64,000 bases of DNA from Myrica gale (lineage: Eukaryota; Streptophyta; Magnoliopsida; Fagales; Myricaceae): NCBI GenBank assembly GCA_963930655.1, contig OZ005602.1, positions 27,293,840-27,357,839 of the forward strand, written 5' to 3'. Made by a program: the position numbers and the translations under genes. Below the pieces are notes generated by a model. It was not told where the DNA came from, searched no databases, and worked only from the letters and a program-made list of their open reading frames with translations. This document shows, piece by piece, positions 1-12,180 of this stretch (positions are counted from its first letter, which is position 1; the number at the start of each line of letters is the position of its first letter).

Positions 1-2319
1 CCATAAGGTCCATGAGGACTTGTAGGAACAACATAGTCATATGGCATCCCAGAATGGGGTATTGGGGATCCATACCTACTAGACAATCCATACGGCAGAG
101 GAGGAGCCCCAACACCTCCAAAATAAAATGGTGGAGGGGTGTTATAAGGGCTAAATGGAGGAGGCTGCAAGTGAAAAAGAAAATCAAAATAAATGCAAGA
201 TGACATAAAAAAAAATCTATTTACAAATTCTTCTCACTAAAAATTTCAAATTAATTTTCAAAGAATCTCGTTATAAGAAGTAGATTAGCTTTGCATGCAA
301 ATAACATAGGCCACTGAGGGCTTCAAGTCTAGCAGTTGTAGTGTATTGCTACAAGGAAATCAGATATTGAAATTAACAAAGCAAACATTAGGAACGATGC
401 TGCATTTGTGGGTCGACTGAAACTTAGGTGTACACTAAGCACCAGTCATGTTGTGCATGAAAGAGGTGATGATGTTGGTCCTACCTAAGGTGGTTCTGAA
501 AGCTATGGGGGCAGCTTTCAGAACTTGCCAAGCACATGTATCCAAGCTCCTGTGAATTATTTGCATCTTAAAGGGATCACCTCTGAGGAGGTTTCCCTGC
601 CAAGCACATGTATCCAACTCAGCACCGTTTTAGATAGTTACCACCTTTCCAAGCACCAGTTTAGTTAAATATTATGGTGCATTTCCAATTTGGCGTTTGG
701 AGATAGACAAACAATCAGCCCAACACTCATCCCTTGAAGCACTTTTTCATAGAACTTTAAAAAGCCCAATTTGAAATCTGTAGTTTCTACATTAACAAAA
801 CCTTAACAATTTCAGGAGATAGACAAACAATAACCCCAACCCTCATCCCTTAAGGCACTTTTTCATAAAACTTCAAAAAGCCCAATTTGAAATCGGTAGT
901 TTCTACACTAACAAAACGTCAAAAATTTCAGCAATCAGATTCCTCACTTGGCCACTGCAAATCACCCACAACATATGTTGCTTCAAAAAGAACTTTCTCA
1001 ACGATAAAAAAAAAATAGAACCCTGCAACTTACTGGTGTGACAGGTGGTCGAGGAGCACCGCATTTTTCGCGATTGCAAACAATCCTAAACCCAAAGTTT
1101 ACATTTCCACATTTATGACAGGTCCAATCTCCATCACTCCGTGAAGCTGGAATATATAAGTATGATAATACCAAACCATTAAATTTGAGAAGACAGTACA
1201 TGAATAACAGACAACTATGTAGAGATCAATTCAAATGAAAATCAGTAGTAGCCCTCAAAGGAAGCTATAGGCCTTGTTTACTGAGCTACATTGGTCCTAA
1301 CTTGAAATTACCTATAAAACTCGTGTGCTAATTTCCCTGTTCAGCTTGTGATTATGTGATTAGCGAAGTCAAAGTAGCAATATATTATCTAATAGTAAAA
1401 TTAATTCATAGTACTTCAAACAGAGGTCCAGAATGAGATCAAGATCAGAAGCGAATGTGAACCCCACTTTTTCAATAGTGTCCTTCAGATGGTCTTCCCA
1501 ATCTGAGTAGATTAGGAAAAGATCCTGTCTGTGTCGTGATTTCCATTTTCTTCCATTTTCTCATGTTAGACCAAGTGAAAGAAGCACCATAGAGTGGGAG
1601 GGCAGCATTCATGCAATCATCACTAGTTTCTCCTACGGGCATAGTATGGCTTTGTTCTTGGTGTTGTTTAATGGATGTCAAGTGCCATTTTCCTGTCCGG
1701 GAATCAACATCTGCTCTAAGTGGGTGAGCTAGAGTCCTTATGTTAGGTAGGTTGTTCAAAAGAGTTTCTCTTTACCCTTTGCATCTTCATCTTTTTTAAA
1801 GCCCAGACCCATGCTTCTGGATATTAATTAGTCCCCTTTCAGGTGCAAAGCCTCTTCAATAAAGGCCTATTTCTTCTTCTTCTTTCGTCCCCCATATATA
1901 TATATATATTTTAATTGAAAGAGGATAAGAGCTATCCAGCAGTCTTCTTTTTCTTAACTTAAGGAGATGGCTTTCTAAGAAGGGCTTGGGACCTATGAAC
2001 GGAACAACACAACAAGCATGATAATGAAATGAACCCAAGCAATAAAAGAACACCCGCTTGAGTTAAACTCACCATCATTACGAGACCTTTTCGATCCGAA
2101 TGCACCCCGATTACTATCAGCCTATTCCAGAAAACACAATGAAAGAGAAGCTAAGCATAATTTTTTTTAAAAAAAGTACTCATGTAAGAAGGAGATATTG
2201 AAGAATGAAAAAACAAGAGACTCAATCACTCGGCATAACCAACTGTATGAAACCTTATCTACACACACTCTTAAATATACAATCGGAGAGAAAAGACTAC
2301 CTACCTTCGCAGAAGCCAT
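1..2319 (-). CDS. RanBP2-type zinc finger protein, 5' part (runs off left edge)
   Basis: Exons on the minus strand read by hand: 2305-2319 (start codon at 2319), 2073-2121, 1034-1146, and 1-164 continuing off the window. The phases join without a break (15+49+113 = 177 nt). The product begins MASAKADSNRGAFGSKRSRN, a basic stretch, followed by a RanBP2 zinc finger WTCHKCGNVNFGFR with four Cys (C-x2-C-x10-C-x4-C) at about residues 25-45. The last visible exon encodes a Pro/Gly/Tyr-rich linker (PPPFSPYNTPPPFYFGG). This order, finger then PPY-rich linker, resembles Arabidopsis At1g67325-type proteins, which carry further fingers downstream; those would lie left of this window. Such fingers generally bind single-stranded RNA or ubiquitin, so an RNA-binding role is an inference. 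Introns 1 and 2 are short to medium; intron 3 (165-1033) holds tandem repeats. Confidence 0.85.
699..920. repeat. Two-copy tandem repeat, 116-bp period, in zinc-finger intron
   Basis: Copies begin at about 701 and 817, each starting agatagacaaacaat and continuing through cactttttcata and gcccaatttgaaatc with scattered substitutions. It lies inside intron 3 of the RanBP2 finger gene. A shorter direct repeat (ccaagcacatgtatccaa at about 530 and 601) lies just to the left. Confidence 0.8.
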
Positions 2320-4281
2320 TCAAGGAATTAGGAAATTTAGTTGGAGAAAGAGAGAGAGGCAGTGGAGCAGAGGGCTAAATCCTTGACTGTGAAGTCGCCG
2401 TTGTTTTTATTCTTAGGGGAAAAAGGAGGGACTTTTCCGAGTAATGGTTTGTTTGGCTGCAGGGAAAACCTTTCTCTTGGGCCGGGTCTCTTGTGACGGA
2501 CTCTAGGGTCCGTTGGGTCCAGAAAATTTGACCCAAAAATAAAATCAAACCAAATGTTAAACGTTAATACAGTAATAATATTTTGATTGCCTAGATAAAA
2601 ATATATATTTTATATTTTCTACATAATTCTAACTATTTTTTTGAACAATCGAAGATATCCATTTCAGTCTTATTTTTAGATCTTGTATAACATATCGTGT
2701 ATACCGGTATATGAATTGTATGTCTCATCTATTAATTTACAATATATCCCTCAAACTTACCACCGATTATTAAATATCTCAATAAACTTTAAATCGTTAC
2801 AATTTATCTTCTAAATCATGCTTCTCGTTAAGATTTGGGGGTGGGTACTAGAACAAATGGAACCAAAATGGCCAATTTCAGTTCTGGTACTTATATAAAA
2901 ATTTGATATTCCTTTTCGATTCCATTCCGGTATTTTATCGGAATTGAATTGGAATTTCCGAAAAACTAAAAATTTCAGTTTCATTATGAAGGTTTTTTTT
3001 GCTATATTTTTTTGGGCCCTAATAGGCCCAAAATGGGTAACCGAAATTTCGCACAAATTATTTTGTTAATAAGTAAAATGTATCTTAGGAAGCTAAAAAA
3101 GGCTCAAACAATAGTAAATTTATCTTTTCACGTAAAGAGAAGGTTACGTGTCTGTCATGTTCCTGTGGAACATAAACCATTTGATATACTCCAGTGGGTT
3201 GGAATGAAATGACAACGAAAAATATAGTTTAAGGATTAATTGTAACAAAAGTTTGTGGGGTATTTAAGAATAAGATATTAATTAACTTAATTTGAGAGAG
3301 AAAATTGTAATTTATCCTAATTTAAATAAATGCATGAATGTAAAAGTGAACTACAAGCTATAATACAACCTAATTATTGTCCATATTTAAACCCAGTACC
3401 ACATCATATCCTCATATACCTATATGAAATCAATCAAATTGAGTTAGATTCCTGAACTTTTGGAGTTATATGAACTCGTAATTCCACCCCAACTAATAAA
3501 TCAAATAGTCAAAAAATAAAAGAGGTGAATACACTATATACCGTACAACTATAGGTCCACACACTTTACACCACAAAATATCACTTTTATCATATTGAAT
3601 CACTGCGTCTAGTCCAGACACTTTGCATCCTTTGTTAGACGGAAAGTGATTTTTGAGGCTTGAAATGACGATTTTATCTTCACGTAATCTTTGTCTTCCT
3701 CTCCCACTGCTCCCTCGCTGCCTGTCTTTCCCTTCCCGGGATGATGCTACTTTTTTTATCTAACAGGAAACGAAGAAAGCAATGATGGGAACCTTACCCA
3801 TCAGGCCCATCCAATAAACGAACCGACCCATAACTTTCATTTTACACGACCATATGGAGTGAACTTCATGTTAAGCTAACAACTTTGGCATTTTGATACC
3901 TCAGCATATATATCCATGTCTCAGTGCAAGTATCAGCACGAGAACCAACTCTTTCAAGCATGAATTCTTTTACCAACCTCTCGAACTGTTAAAAGATCAA
4001 ATTACTGGTGATGTTTCGTAGTCAAATTCTTAGTTACCAATAGTTTTCTAACTTAAATAGCAAGTGGATCCTCAGATGGGTTAAATCAAGTAAAGAAACA
4101 GTAATTTAGTACAGGAGATGCAAGATCAAATTGAAATGGACATAAAATAGAAAGAACAAACTGAGTATTGCAGATTGTACATTTTTCTTTTTATATGCCT
4201 GCATCAGAATGCTGCAAACCTGGAACAATCTTTGTGTTATCTAACCATGAATTTCCATGGACACCAAAAAATGCATGGCAC
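2320..4281. other. Intergenic: finger-gene promoter side and 3' flank of C2orf69-like gene
   Basis: Positions 2320-2420 should hold the 5' UTR and promoter of the minus-strand zinc-finger gene. Positions 2840-3020 have a GGTACTAGAACAAATGGAACC-like start and mirrored Asn/Glu-poor, gene-free sequence that resembles one end of a non-autonomous hAT element, but I could not find its partner end. The rest is AT-rich with no supportable gene. Confidence 0.4.
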
Positions 4282-6343
4282 TTAACTGACATCCAAGTTT
4301 TCGATTATTTCAAAATGCATCTGCATATCAGGTGGCCTATCAGCAAAATAAAATCTCTCACAGACCTGTAATATCCCTCCACTCCTCTGAGCTTCAGATT
4401 CAAGCATACAAACCAATTTGTCTTTTTCCTTGCGTATCCAAATGCGGCTTTTCTCACACCATAGCGTAGGAGTTCCATGAAGAACAAAACGAATTCCTCT
4501 AGATCCCTGAATGAGGCGTTCGGAGATTCTCCTAATCACATCATGGTCAGTGACATATGCGCCTGAAGAATTTAAGCCAACATCCACGTAATGGATCTCG
4601 GTTATGCTGTTTAGAAGGCTTTCTTCTGTATCAGGTATGATTTCAACTTCTTCTGATAAACTGGCAAACTGACAACCGCTTCGCTGTTCTTCAGTGTATA
4701 ATGTATTTCGGGTGAATTTTACGGCCGAGAAGCCAAGCTCAGTGACTAACTGGTTAATTACAGTACCACCCTTGCTAAATCCAAGGACCAAGGTTTTGGG
4801 TTCAGAGATTTGCGATGCAGATGCACTGCCTGCGAATTGTTCCACCTGTCTCCTTGAAATTACCTTCTTTACCTGCCATGGCAAAAATAAATCAACTGAT
4901 AACTGTCAGAAATGATTAGGAGTTTTGAAGACGTTTAACAATATGTTGAAAGACAGCTCAGTGTATGTTATGCTAATAGTCAATGAGGATATGCTGATCT
5001 TCTCAAGTTCAATGGAAGAATAAAAAAATCATGCAGCCTTGGGGTGTTAAACCCTAACGTGTATCCATAAGTTTGATTGTTACATACAAATCGCTTTCAG
5101 CAAAGAACCTCTTACGCTAGTTATGAAATTTTCTAGATGTCTAAGCTAAAGACCATACAACATCTAACCTGTTAAACGTCTACCTACTATATACTTTCCT
5201 CACACAAAATCCATATGTTAACTTTGTTGTCTCCTACACCTATTTGACAGAAGAACCTAATCATTAGAATAGATTGAAATTATATCCTTCATATAAAACC
5301 AGTACATATTTTGAGCTTTGCAGTGAGGCCTCAATACAACAGTCATTCATTTAATTAGAAGGCTTCATTTGGTGCATTGGAGAAGAAGTGCCTGGAAATC
5401 ATTTTGGAAGGCACCAATTATTTCTGTTGTGTCAACCTAGCCAGTGCGTGCTTACTCTTTTTTTTTTCTTTATAAAGACAAAATTTGCAGTATCCTCTTA
5501 AGAAGGTAAAATCCTTATCCATAATCAGCAAGTTACAACCCAGGAAACACGCTAGACACAATTAAAGGATAGAAATGCCACGATACGGGACCCAATGCAT
5601 CATAAGGAAGAAATTCCTCTTCCTCATATCAAGATTGTGTTATGCACAGGGAAGTGGTTGTCATGGTAATGCTGCGCAGACAAACTGCTATAATCACATC
5701 AAACAAAACTATCAAAAGACAAATTACTAATCAAACATACCTCTTCAAGGCAATTTGACAGGAGTGAGACCGTCGACTTGGAAGCTTGAAATCCAACTGG
5801 GCTATATGATTTTGGCTCTCCCCATCGGTTCACAGATGGAGTAAAATATTTGTAGACGGCAAAAGGCCCATTAAAAACAGAAGCCTCAATGACCCAAGTA
5901 TTGATAGAATGTCCAAATTTTGAAACCAGAATTTCAGATATTTTCTTTAGATCCGTCAGCCTCTCAATCACTGGATTCCCAGTCCCTTCAACATGGTCTC
6001 CATTGAAGAAGATGGCATTTGCAGAAGGCACCTGCACTCGACACAAAGTGCAAAGAATAATGATACGCTTCAATGACTAGACAATTGAAAAGTTGAACCC
6101 AAGAAAAGGATTTTAGAGCAAGACAACTTGGTCTCTGAGAACAAGGATCAAAGTATTCTTAAATACAGAGCCAGGATTTTTTGAAGTGAAGAAAAGTAAA
6201 GAGTGCCCACTAGCTCTTTTTCCGAAGTTGAGTGAACAAAACTTACGGCTAAGGTTTTGGAAGTAAAGAGACGCTGCATCTCTATAGTAGGTGCTGCTGT
6301 TAGAGCACAGTGGGACCTTTAAAACTTCACACCACCGATCCAT
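4282..6343 (-). CDS. C2orf69-like (UPF0565) protein, predicted alpha/beta-hydrolase fold
   Basis: Three exons on the minus strand: 6247-6343, 5741-6036 and 4282-4872, giving 327 residues. Exon 1 starts MDRWCEVLKVPLCSNSSTYY; exon 2 carries VPSANAIFFNGDHVEGTGNP and NTWVIEASVFNGPFAVYKYF; exon 3 carries LVLGFSKGGTVINQL, EIHYVDVGLNSSGAY, FVLHGTPTLW and ends MHFEIIENLDVS. These blocks match the plant homologues of human C2orf69. GFSKG at about residues 162-166 has the G-x-S-x-G form of a serine-hydrolase nucleophile elbow. The human protein is mitochondrial and its loss causes a severe mitochondrial disease; the plant role is not known. The acceptor of exon 2 (ending gtcgag at 6037) was chosen because it is the only nearby AG that keeps the frame. 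Confidence 0.85.
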
Positions 6344-7212
6344 GTATTTATAAACTATGGGAAATATTGAGAAGGACCACACTTTAGAAATCAGTATTTA
6401 AAGGTTCTCCCATGAAACAAAGGAAAATAACTACAAAAAAAACCCCATGCAGGAAGCATCTAAGCAAAGAAAAATTCATAATGGCAAGGATTTTGAGCAT
6501 AGGGCAATGAGGAACCATATGTTACTGTGAAGCCATCAATTAGCAACACCATGACGGATTAGGTGGAATGTGCCTAATATTGATAGTCGGAGAGTACAAT
6601 ATGTTAAACTTTCTATAATTCATGGGTGAATAGTGTATTTAAAGCACGTTCTAATTAGGGTGAAAGACGGATTAAAATACGGCCGGTTGTTTGCAATTGC
6701 ATGTAAATTTCAAGTTGGTTAAGAAATTTTCATCTTCCACCTTGCACTATATAATCCAACCAATTAACACCACTTTTGAGATGTGATACCTCTTCTACAT
6801 TACTCCAAATTAAACGGGTACGTATGATTTGAAATTAATTAAGAAAATCCACATACATAAAAGACAATATTGACATGGTCATATTCTTCAAAGAAAACAC
6901 AATACAAAAATAAACATAGAACAGTCCTATATAATTGGCCAACTTTACATTATAATTGAATGCCTTTTCTAATCACGCTAGCATAATTGAACAGTTCTGC
7001 AGACTGCAATATTGTCATGGTCGTATTTATCTACATGGACAGTATTTATATATTCATCAAGACGCGCGCGCTGTACGTTCAACAGGTTGTTTTTTTTTTA
7101 ATTCCGTATATTCATGATCGAGTCTACGGTTTCTCTAATCTATACGGTTTCCCTGATCTCTCGCTAGCTGTCTCTCTTAAATCTTCAAACGTTGGGATAT
7201 TTGACTCGTTTC

Positions 7213-7244
<32 letters not shown>

Positions 7245-8927
7245 AACGAGTCAAAATTGTATGATTCTTCTTTATTTCGTCTTTGGTGTTGATTGTGTGA
7301 CTATTAATTTACTCCTTCCCAGGCCAGGCGTGTAAGGTTTCTTATACAATATTGACTTTATGAAAGAGGGTACGGATCATATGCATATTGCGTCATGTGC
7401 AATCCATTATTAGCTTATAGAACAAAGAAACGAATAGTTTACACCAACCACACAACTACTTTCACATGGCATAAAAGATTAAGAAAAGAGAATGGAAACA
7501 AAATAAACTGAGCGCACATGCCTTTACCCATATATTCCTAGACTATTATTAAAATAGGTTGTCCATGCGCCAAATTACCCGAACAGGAATAAATTGTTAC
7601 ACTTTTAAATTATCAAAACAATTTTAAATATGCGTTTTAATTATTTATAATAAAATTCTAACTGTCAAAATTATGTCACACAGGGATGAAAATCAATAAT
7701 TTTATCACTCCCATATGTCAAGAAAGGGTAGTTAGGGACCGACTATTAAGCAAGTCCGCGTTCTGCCATGAACTATGATTGATCGGTAGACTACAAAATA
7801 AGAATCAACTCTAGCTAGGACCATCAATGTGATATCCAATCCTGACTTCTAGATCCTGAGTAAGGGGGACTTTTTTGCTACCTTTACTGCGTTACGTACT
7901 ACGTACCATTCCACGTTTTTTTCCCAGCTTGCCATGTTCGCACGTACTCATGATCGACTAAACTGATCAGCAAAATATTGTGACCAACTTAGCATCATTT
8001 TTTATGTATCACGTTTAGACCTCGATCTAGAATTCTCTCTCTCTTTTTTTTTTGGTCATGTTCAGATTCCATGGACCTTAATTCTGCTTTTTGGTTACAT
8101 GACTTTTAGCAACAACTAATTCAACAATTGGGAAACGCATTTCTGATGAAACTTCGTAAAAAAATTATTTGAAAAAACGAAAAGAAAAAGAAGAATGCTG
8201 ATGATCAGGCTTCTTTACCCTGCTGGCCCTTAAGTATATATTGATCTGCTTAAGCCAAAATCTAATATGAATCTCCCTAAGTGTTGTGTCTTAATTAAGA
8301 CCCCTTTAGAAAAGCTAGCCCTTTAGCGGCAAACCAAACCCCGAATAATTGACTTTTAACAACCAACATTACTTTACGTCACATCAAAACCCACTCTTTC
8401 AAAAGGCCGGTGTTGATTAGCTCTCCTCATATATTTGATTGCTAGTTGTGATGGCAGCACGTACTTATTCATAAATACGACTCACATGTTCAGCAAAGGT
8501 TTTTCCATCCTCGCTTTCCCTAGCTTCTTGTGGTAAGGGAACTACATCATGCAAATAAGTGTAAGAAAAAAGACATAATATTGGATGAAATAAAGGGAAT
8601 TGGAAATTACTTAAAATAACAGGTGGTGTGAACTTCAGCTTGAACTAAACCACCGACCGCGTGCTAGCTTATAACACGTTACACGACAGCTGATGTGGAG
8701 CATTTGTCGTTATCAGGCACTTTGTCATGAACTTCTAAAAACACATAAATAATGAACTAAATAATAAAAAATAAAAAATAGTGTTTCTGAGAATAATTAA
8801 AAAAAACGAATCTAGCAAATGTTCCACGTGATTAAAACTAAGTACTCGGGGCCAGTTGCAAGCGCTTTCATGGAACCAGCGACATATTACTTCACTTAGA
8901 AAGTACCAACACCTGAAACTCTCTTCT
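6344..8927. other. Intergenic, no gene seen
   Basis: About 2.6 kb of AT-rich DNA upstream of both the C2orf69-like gene (minus) and ERF-A (plus). Open frames here are short and lack recognisable domains. It contains a hairpin-flanked microsatellite at 7200-7256 and a G-box-like ccacgtg near 8825, upstream of ERF-A. Confidence 0.5.
7200..7256. repeat. Compound (TA)n(GA)n microsatellite inside a 14-bp inverted repeat
   Basis: The arms TTTGACTCGTTTCT and AGAAACGAGTCAAA are perfect complements and flank a run of TA units followed by GA units. Confidence 0.85.
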
Positions 8928-8936
8928 TTATATATC
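8928..8936 (+). promoter_or_regulatory. TATA box of ERF-A
   Basis: ttatatatc lies about 85 bp upstream of the ERF-A start codon at 9018, a normal plant TATA distance allowing for a 5' UTR of 50-60 nt. Confidence 0.55.
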
Positions 8937-9017
8937 TTAAACCCTCCGCATCTTTTCCACAAGTCTCAGATATACTTCAAACTCAAACCTTTCGTACATT
9001 TAGTGTGTTCTAGCACA

Positions 9018-9785
9018 ATGGACTCGGAGTACGTTGCTGTCCTTGAATCGATTCGGCAGTATCTTCTTGATGATCTAGAAGTTACAGACAGTTTTTACCC
9101 GGCGATGGATTTCGACGTCACTGCCGAGGTGGATTCTCGGAGTACGAGTTTCGGCAATGTTTTTCTCGACGAGAGTCTGGGTGGTGCACTGCCGTGGAAA
9201 GTGGACGATGAATCCCAGGACTCGGTCGTTTACAGCGATAATATTCAATGCGAGGGGGCCGTTAACTTCGAGTGTGTTCAGTTGAATGAAGTTGAGGTAA
9301 AGGCAACACCCGTTAACTTCGAAGTGGCCATGGCCGCTGCTAAGCGTGAGTCCCACTCGCCCAGTTATCGGGGAGTAAGGAGGAGGCCATGGGGGAAGTA
9401 CGCGGCAGAGATACGGGATCCGAAGAAGAACGGCGCGAGGGTGTGGCTCGGGACTTACGAGACGCCTGAGGATGCGGGGCTAGCCTATGACCGTGCCGCT
9501 TTTAAGATGCGAGGCTCCAAAGCCAAGCTTAATTTTCCGCACTTGATAGGCTCGAATGAAGCCGAACCCGTAAGAGTGACAGCCAAACGCCGCACGCCGA
9601 CACTCTCATCCGATAGTTGTCCAAAGCCCAAGCGGAGCAAGAGCAGCGGTGGCACGGTGGCTCCAGTAGAGGTTTCAAGTGACCCGATAGTCGACCCTTG
9701 GCGTTCAATGAAGGTTGATGAATCATTTTCATGGTGGTCTATTGATCACCCGAGTAGTTATCACATTATAAATTCCTCCTTTTAA
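9018..9785 (+). CDS. AP2/ERF transcription factor, group IX (ERF5/6/104/105-like), ERF-A
   Basis: Intronless, 255 residues. The start at 9018 was chosen over the upstream in-frame codon at 8856 because the latter lies before the TATA box and the 9018 Met begins a family-like N-terminus ([10 protein letters not shown]). The AP2 domain spans about residues 117-175: [19 protein letters not shown], then [18 protein letters not shown] and [14 protein letters not shown]. Ala and Asp in AAEIRD are the ERF-type DNA-contact residues, so GCC-box binding is expected. After the domain comes [11 protein letters not shown], a basic stretch with a Thr-Pro site where ERF5/6/104 proteins carry a MAP-kinase site. 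An acidic patch ([14 protein letters not shown], about 59-72) matches the family activation region. Lack of an EAR motif suggests an activator. ERF-B 3.6 kb downstream is its tandem paralogue. Confidence 0.92.
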   Translation: MDSEYVAVLESIRQYLLDDLEVTDSFYPAMDFDVTAEVDSRSTSFGNVFLDESLGGALPWKVDDESQDSVVYSDNIQCEGAVNFECVQLNEVEVKATPVNFEVAMAAAKRESHSPSYRGVRRRPWGKYAAEIRDPKKNGARVWLGTYETPEDAGLAYDRAAFKMRGSKAKLNFPHLIGSNEAEPVRVTAKRRTPTLSSDSCPKPKRSKSSGGTVAPVEVSSDPIVDPWRSMKVDESFSWWSIDHPSSYHIINSSF

Positions 9786-10406
9786 TTCTGTTAATTTTTA
9801 GAAGAAAACCAATTGTGCGTAGCCAAAAGGCCAACTTGCATTCCAATTGATTACGCTACTTTTTTATTTGTAAAGCGTTCGCCGTTCAGTCAGCTTTGTC
9901 CCTAAGTAGTTTGTTTTTTGTGGGTTCAGATTCCATTTAGCAAATAAATTAAGTATAGTTTGACCGTTAATACCTTGCTTAATTAACTGATTCTTTCCAT
10001 TTATAAACTGTTACCTTTTCCAATATAATAGCCATATATAGGATCGGCAAAATGAAAGAATAAAGAGCGGTCAAGTCCAACATATTATATAATGACTCGA
10101 GTTAATAAAACAACCTTCCTAATTGGTTGATAGATTAATGATGTTATCTAGGATATAGGAAGATACGTGTATGTTTGCGGGTGAAAATTATTATGGAAAT
10201 TAAAAATCCAGGTTTCTGAAAGTCACTCATTCCATCACATTTTAATTCATAATCTTCAGATTTATAATAATTGAAAAATTAAAGTTAACAAAAATCATAA
10301 ATTAAATAAAAAATAGTATGTTTTTTTATTTATTTTTAAGACACGTGTCATATCACGTGATCATATATTGACATTTACGTACCACATTATTATTCTGTTA
10401 GAAATT
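9786..10406. other. Intergenic downstream of ERF-A
   Basis: AT-rich 3' flank with no gene seen. Two cacgtg-containing sites (about 10342 and 10354) lie close together, but no gene start is near them. Confidence 0.4.
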
Positions 10407-10409
10407 TAG

Positions 10410-10589
10410 GGGCTGTTCGGTTTGTTTGTATTCTCAGGATTTTTTGAATCCTGAGAATACACAAACCGAACATGTTTTTTAACATCACCTAAAAATAACT
10501 ACCGCACGTATACCAATAAAGTTAACATCACCTAAAAATTCTCAAAACACAAAAAATTCTCAAAAAAACTACCCAACCGAACATCCTCC
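10410..10589. mobile_element. Tourist-like (PIF/Harbinger) MITE, copy 1
   Basis: 180 bp with terminal inverted repeats GGGCTGTTCGG and CCGAACATCCTCC and a 3-bp direct repeat TAG on each side (10407-10409 and 10590-10592). It shares aacatcacctaaaaat and the ctcaggattttttgaatcct motif with copies 2 and 3. Short length, these terminal repeats and 3-bp target duplications fit a non-autonomous PIF/Harbinger element. It lies between the two ERF genes. Confidence 0.85.
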
Positions 10590-10904
10590 TAGAATGAAAG
10601 CGATGGAGGGAGTGATATTGTAAGTGTGATCAAAACTTAAACAATGATTTTTAAATTTCTCAAATTATCATTATTATAACGAGTTCGAACGTTAGATTCT
10701 TAGGAAAGTACAATGTATTTGCTTCAAGCCTAAATCAATATAAATAATCCTTTGTTTTTATTAAAAGGAAAATAACATACATATATCTTAACTCTCTTTT
10801 TTTAGTAACGAAGAAAACTGTCCACTAATCTCGTGCCACATCCAAAACTTGCCTTGAAGCATGTGGAGAGCGTATTGTGATTGGTTGGTAGTGCACGTAA
10901 AACC

Positions 10905-11040
10905 TCCGGATATCTCTATCCGCCCGCAAGATAAGAATACTATTTAAGTGAGAACACCTATTAGTGGTTCAAATCCAAAACCTCTGATTCTACGGCTCGT
11001 CCTATTACTCGTCTACCACTAGGCTAGACCAAGCTTGCAG
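10905..11040 (-). mobile_element. tRNA-derived SINE fragment (Au-like)
   Basis: Read on the minus strand, it has a tRNA-like head ending in gcctagtggtaga (A box) and ggatttgaacc (B box), the two internal RNA polymerase III promoter blocks. The remainder runs to an acctccggatatctctatc tail. No poly-A tail or clear target duplication was seen, so it is probably truncated at the 3' end. Confidence 0.6.
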
Positions 11041-11409
11041 ACATGTGTCACTTCATATTGTTTTCAAACGATTCATTTTTTTCTTCCCCTCGTACAGTAG
11101 TGCCGTATCACCCCCTAGAAAATTAACCATTTGAACAGCCATATCAGCCACTCTTGATGACATTTACTACCTGTTATAACATTGAGATATATAATATCGT
11201 GTTTCTTTATTCACGTTGAAGTAAATTCTCTGATTACTGCCAGATTTTCAAAGAAGGCGGGTATAAACTAATTATTACATATTAATTTTTTTTTTAAAAA
11301 AAAATATTTTATATTGCTTATGTCATGTTATGTACGCATTTGACACTTTTTTCTGAATAATACAATAATGCTTTCATTGCATATGAATCCAAAATAGATC
11401 CAAGCAAGA

Positions 11410-12180
11410 TTAGGTTGCAAAAATAAAGACTAACAGGATCCAAAGGGATCGATAAACCACAAATATTGTTTCATGCCTGGCAGAGAGAACGGGTGGCGGG
11501 AAGCGGTAGACGGTAACTACCGGAACCACATAGGAGCTAGCACAAGAGCTAAGAACAAGGCAGCCTAGAGACAACACAACAAAGACCACAAGAGGAAAGG
11601 CAAAGCCACCGAGTGGCCAGGGAAACCCTCGCGTGGCAGAAACAACTAAACAACCAAAAACCAAAAACAAAGAGCAGAGAAAGACGGCGGAGAACAGGCG
11701 GCGCGTGGGACTCATGCACGACACAAGGAGGCGCGTGAAGGCCACGCGCCGCCGGAGTGACGCAAGACCAGAGCAGATCGGAGCGGTCAGGGCTTCAAAC
11801 ACTGTCCATGGGATGGTTCCGTTGAAATCCGCCGAAAACTGCCCATGCAAGCAGAAAAAACGTCGGCGCGTGGGGGCACGTGCGGCGACACGAGGCGGCC
11901 GACCGGCGACGGATTGGCGTAGAAACAACCGGTCGGAAGAGCTGAGACTGGTAATTAAGCTAGGGCGTGTCTTCCAAGAGTCAACTCAAAATGCCGAGAT
12001 CTAGCCTTCTTATCACCGAGCAAAAACCAACAAAAACAAAAAGAAAGAGACTAGAATGGGACGGGAGGAGCTCTGGCTCCTCCCGCCTGTGGGAAAAGAA
12101 AAGAGGGGGTTGTTGGGCAGGAAGGGTTAAGAGTGTTCTAGATAGAAGGCAGAGCCTCTCTCTAGAACATATGGGGGTTT
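11410..12180. other. GC-rich island, possible retroelement or LINE 5' region
   Basis: About 770 bp of GC-rich sequence in an AT-rich background. Overlapping open frames exist on both strands (Arg-rich on plus, Leu/Ser-rich on minus), but neither shows a domain. On the minus strand it begins with an inverted ggaggagctc/gagctcctcc hairpin and a pyrimidine-rich leader, which resembles the 5' part of a plant LINE or other retroelement. I could not find reverse transcriptase, ends or a target duplication. The alternative is a decayed gene fragment. Confidence 0.35.

Noticed and set aside
2840-3020. Complete hAT element
   Set aside because: Only one end has a suggestive motif; no partner end or 8-bp duplication was found.
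10905-11040. tRNA gene
   Set aside because: The A and B boxes are present but there is no full cloverleaf or acceptor stem; it fits a SINE head.
11410-12004. Protein-coding gene in the GC-rich island
   Set aside because: Open frames on both strands have biased composition and no domain; the region looks like a repeat or fragment.
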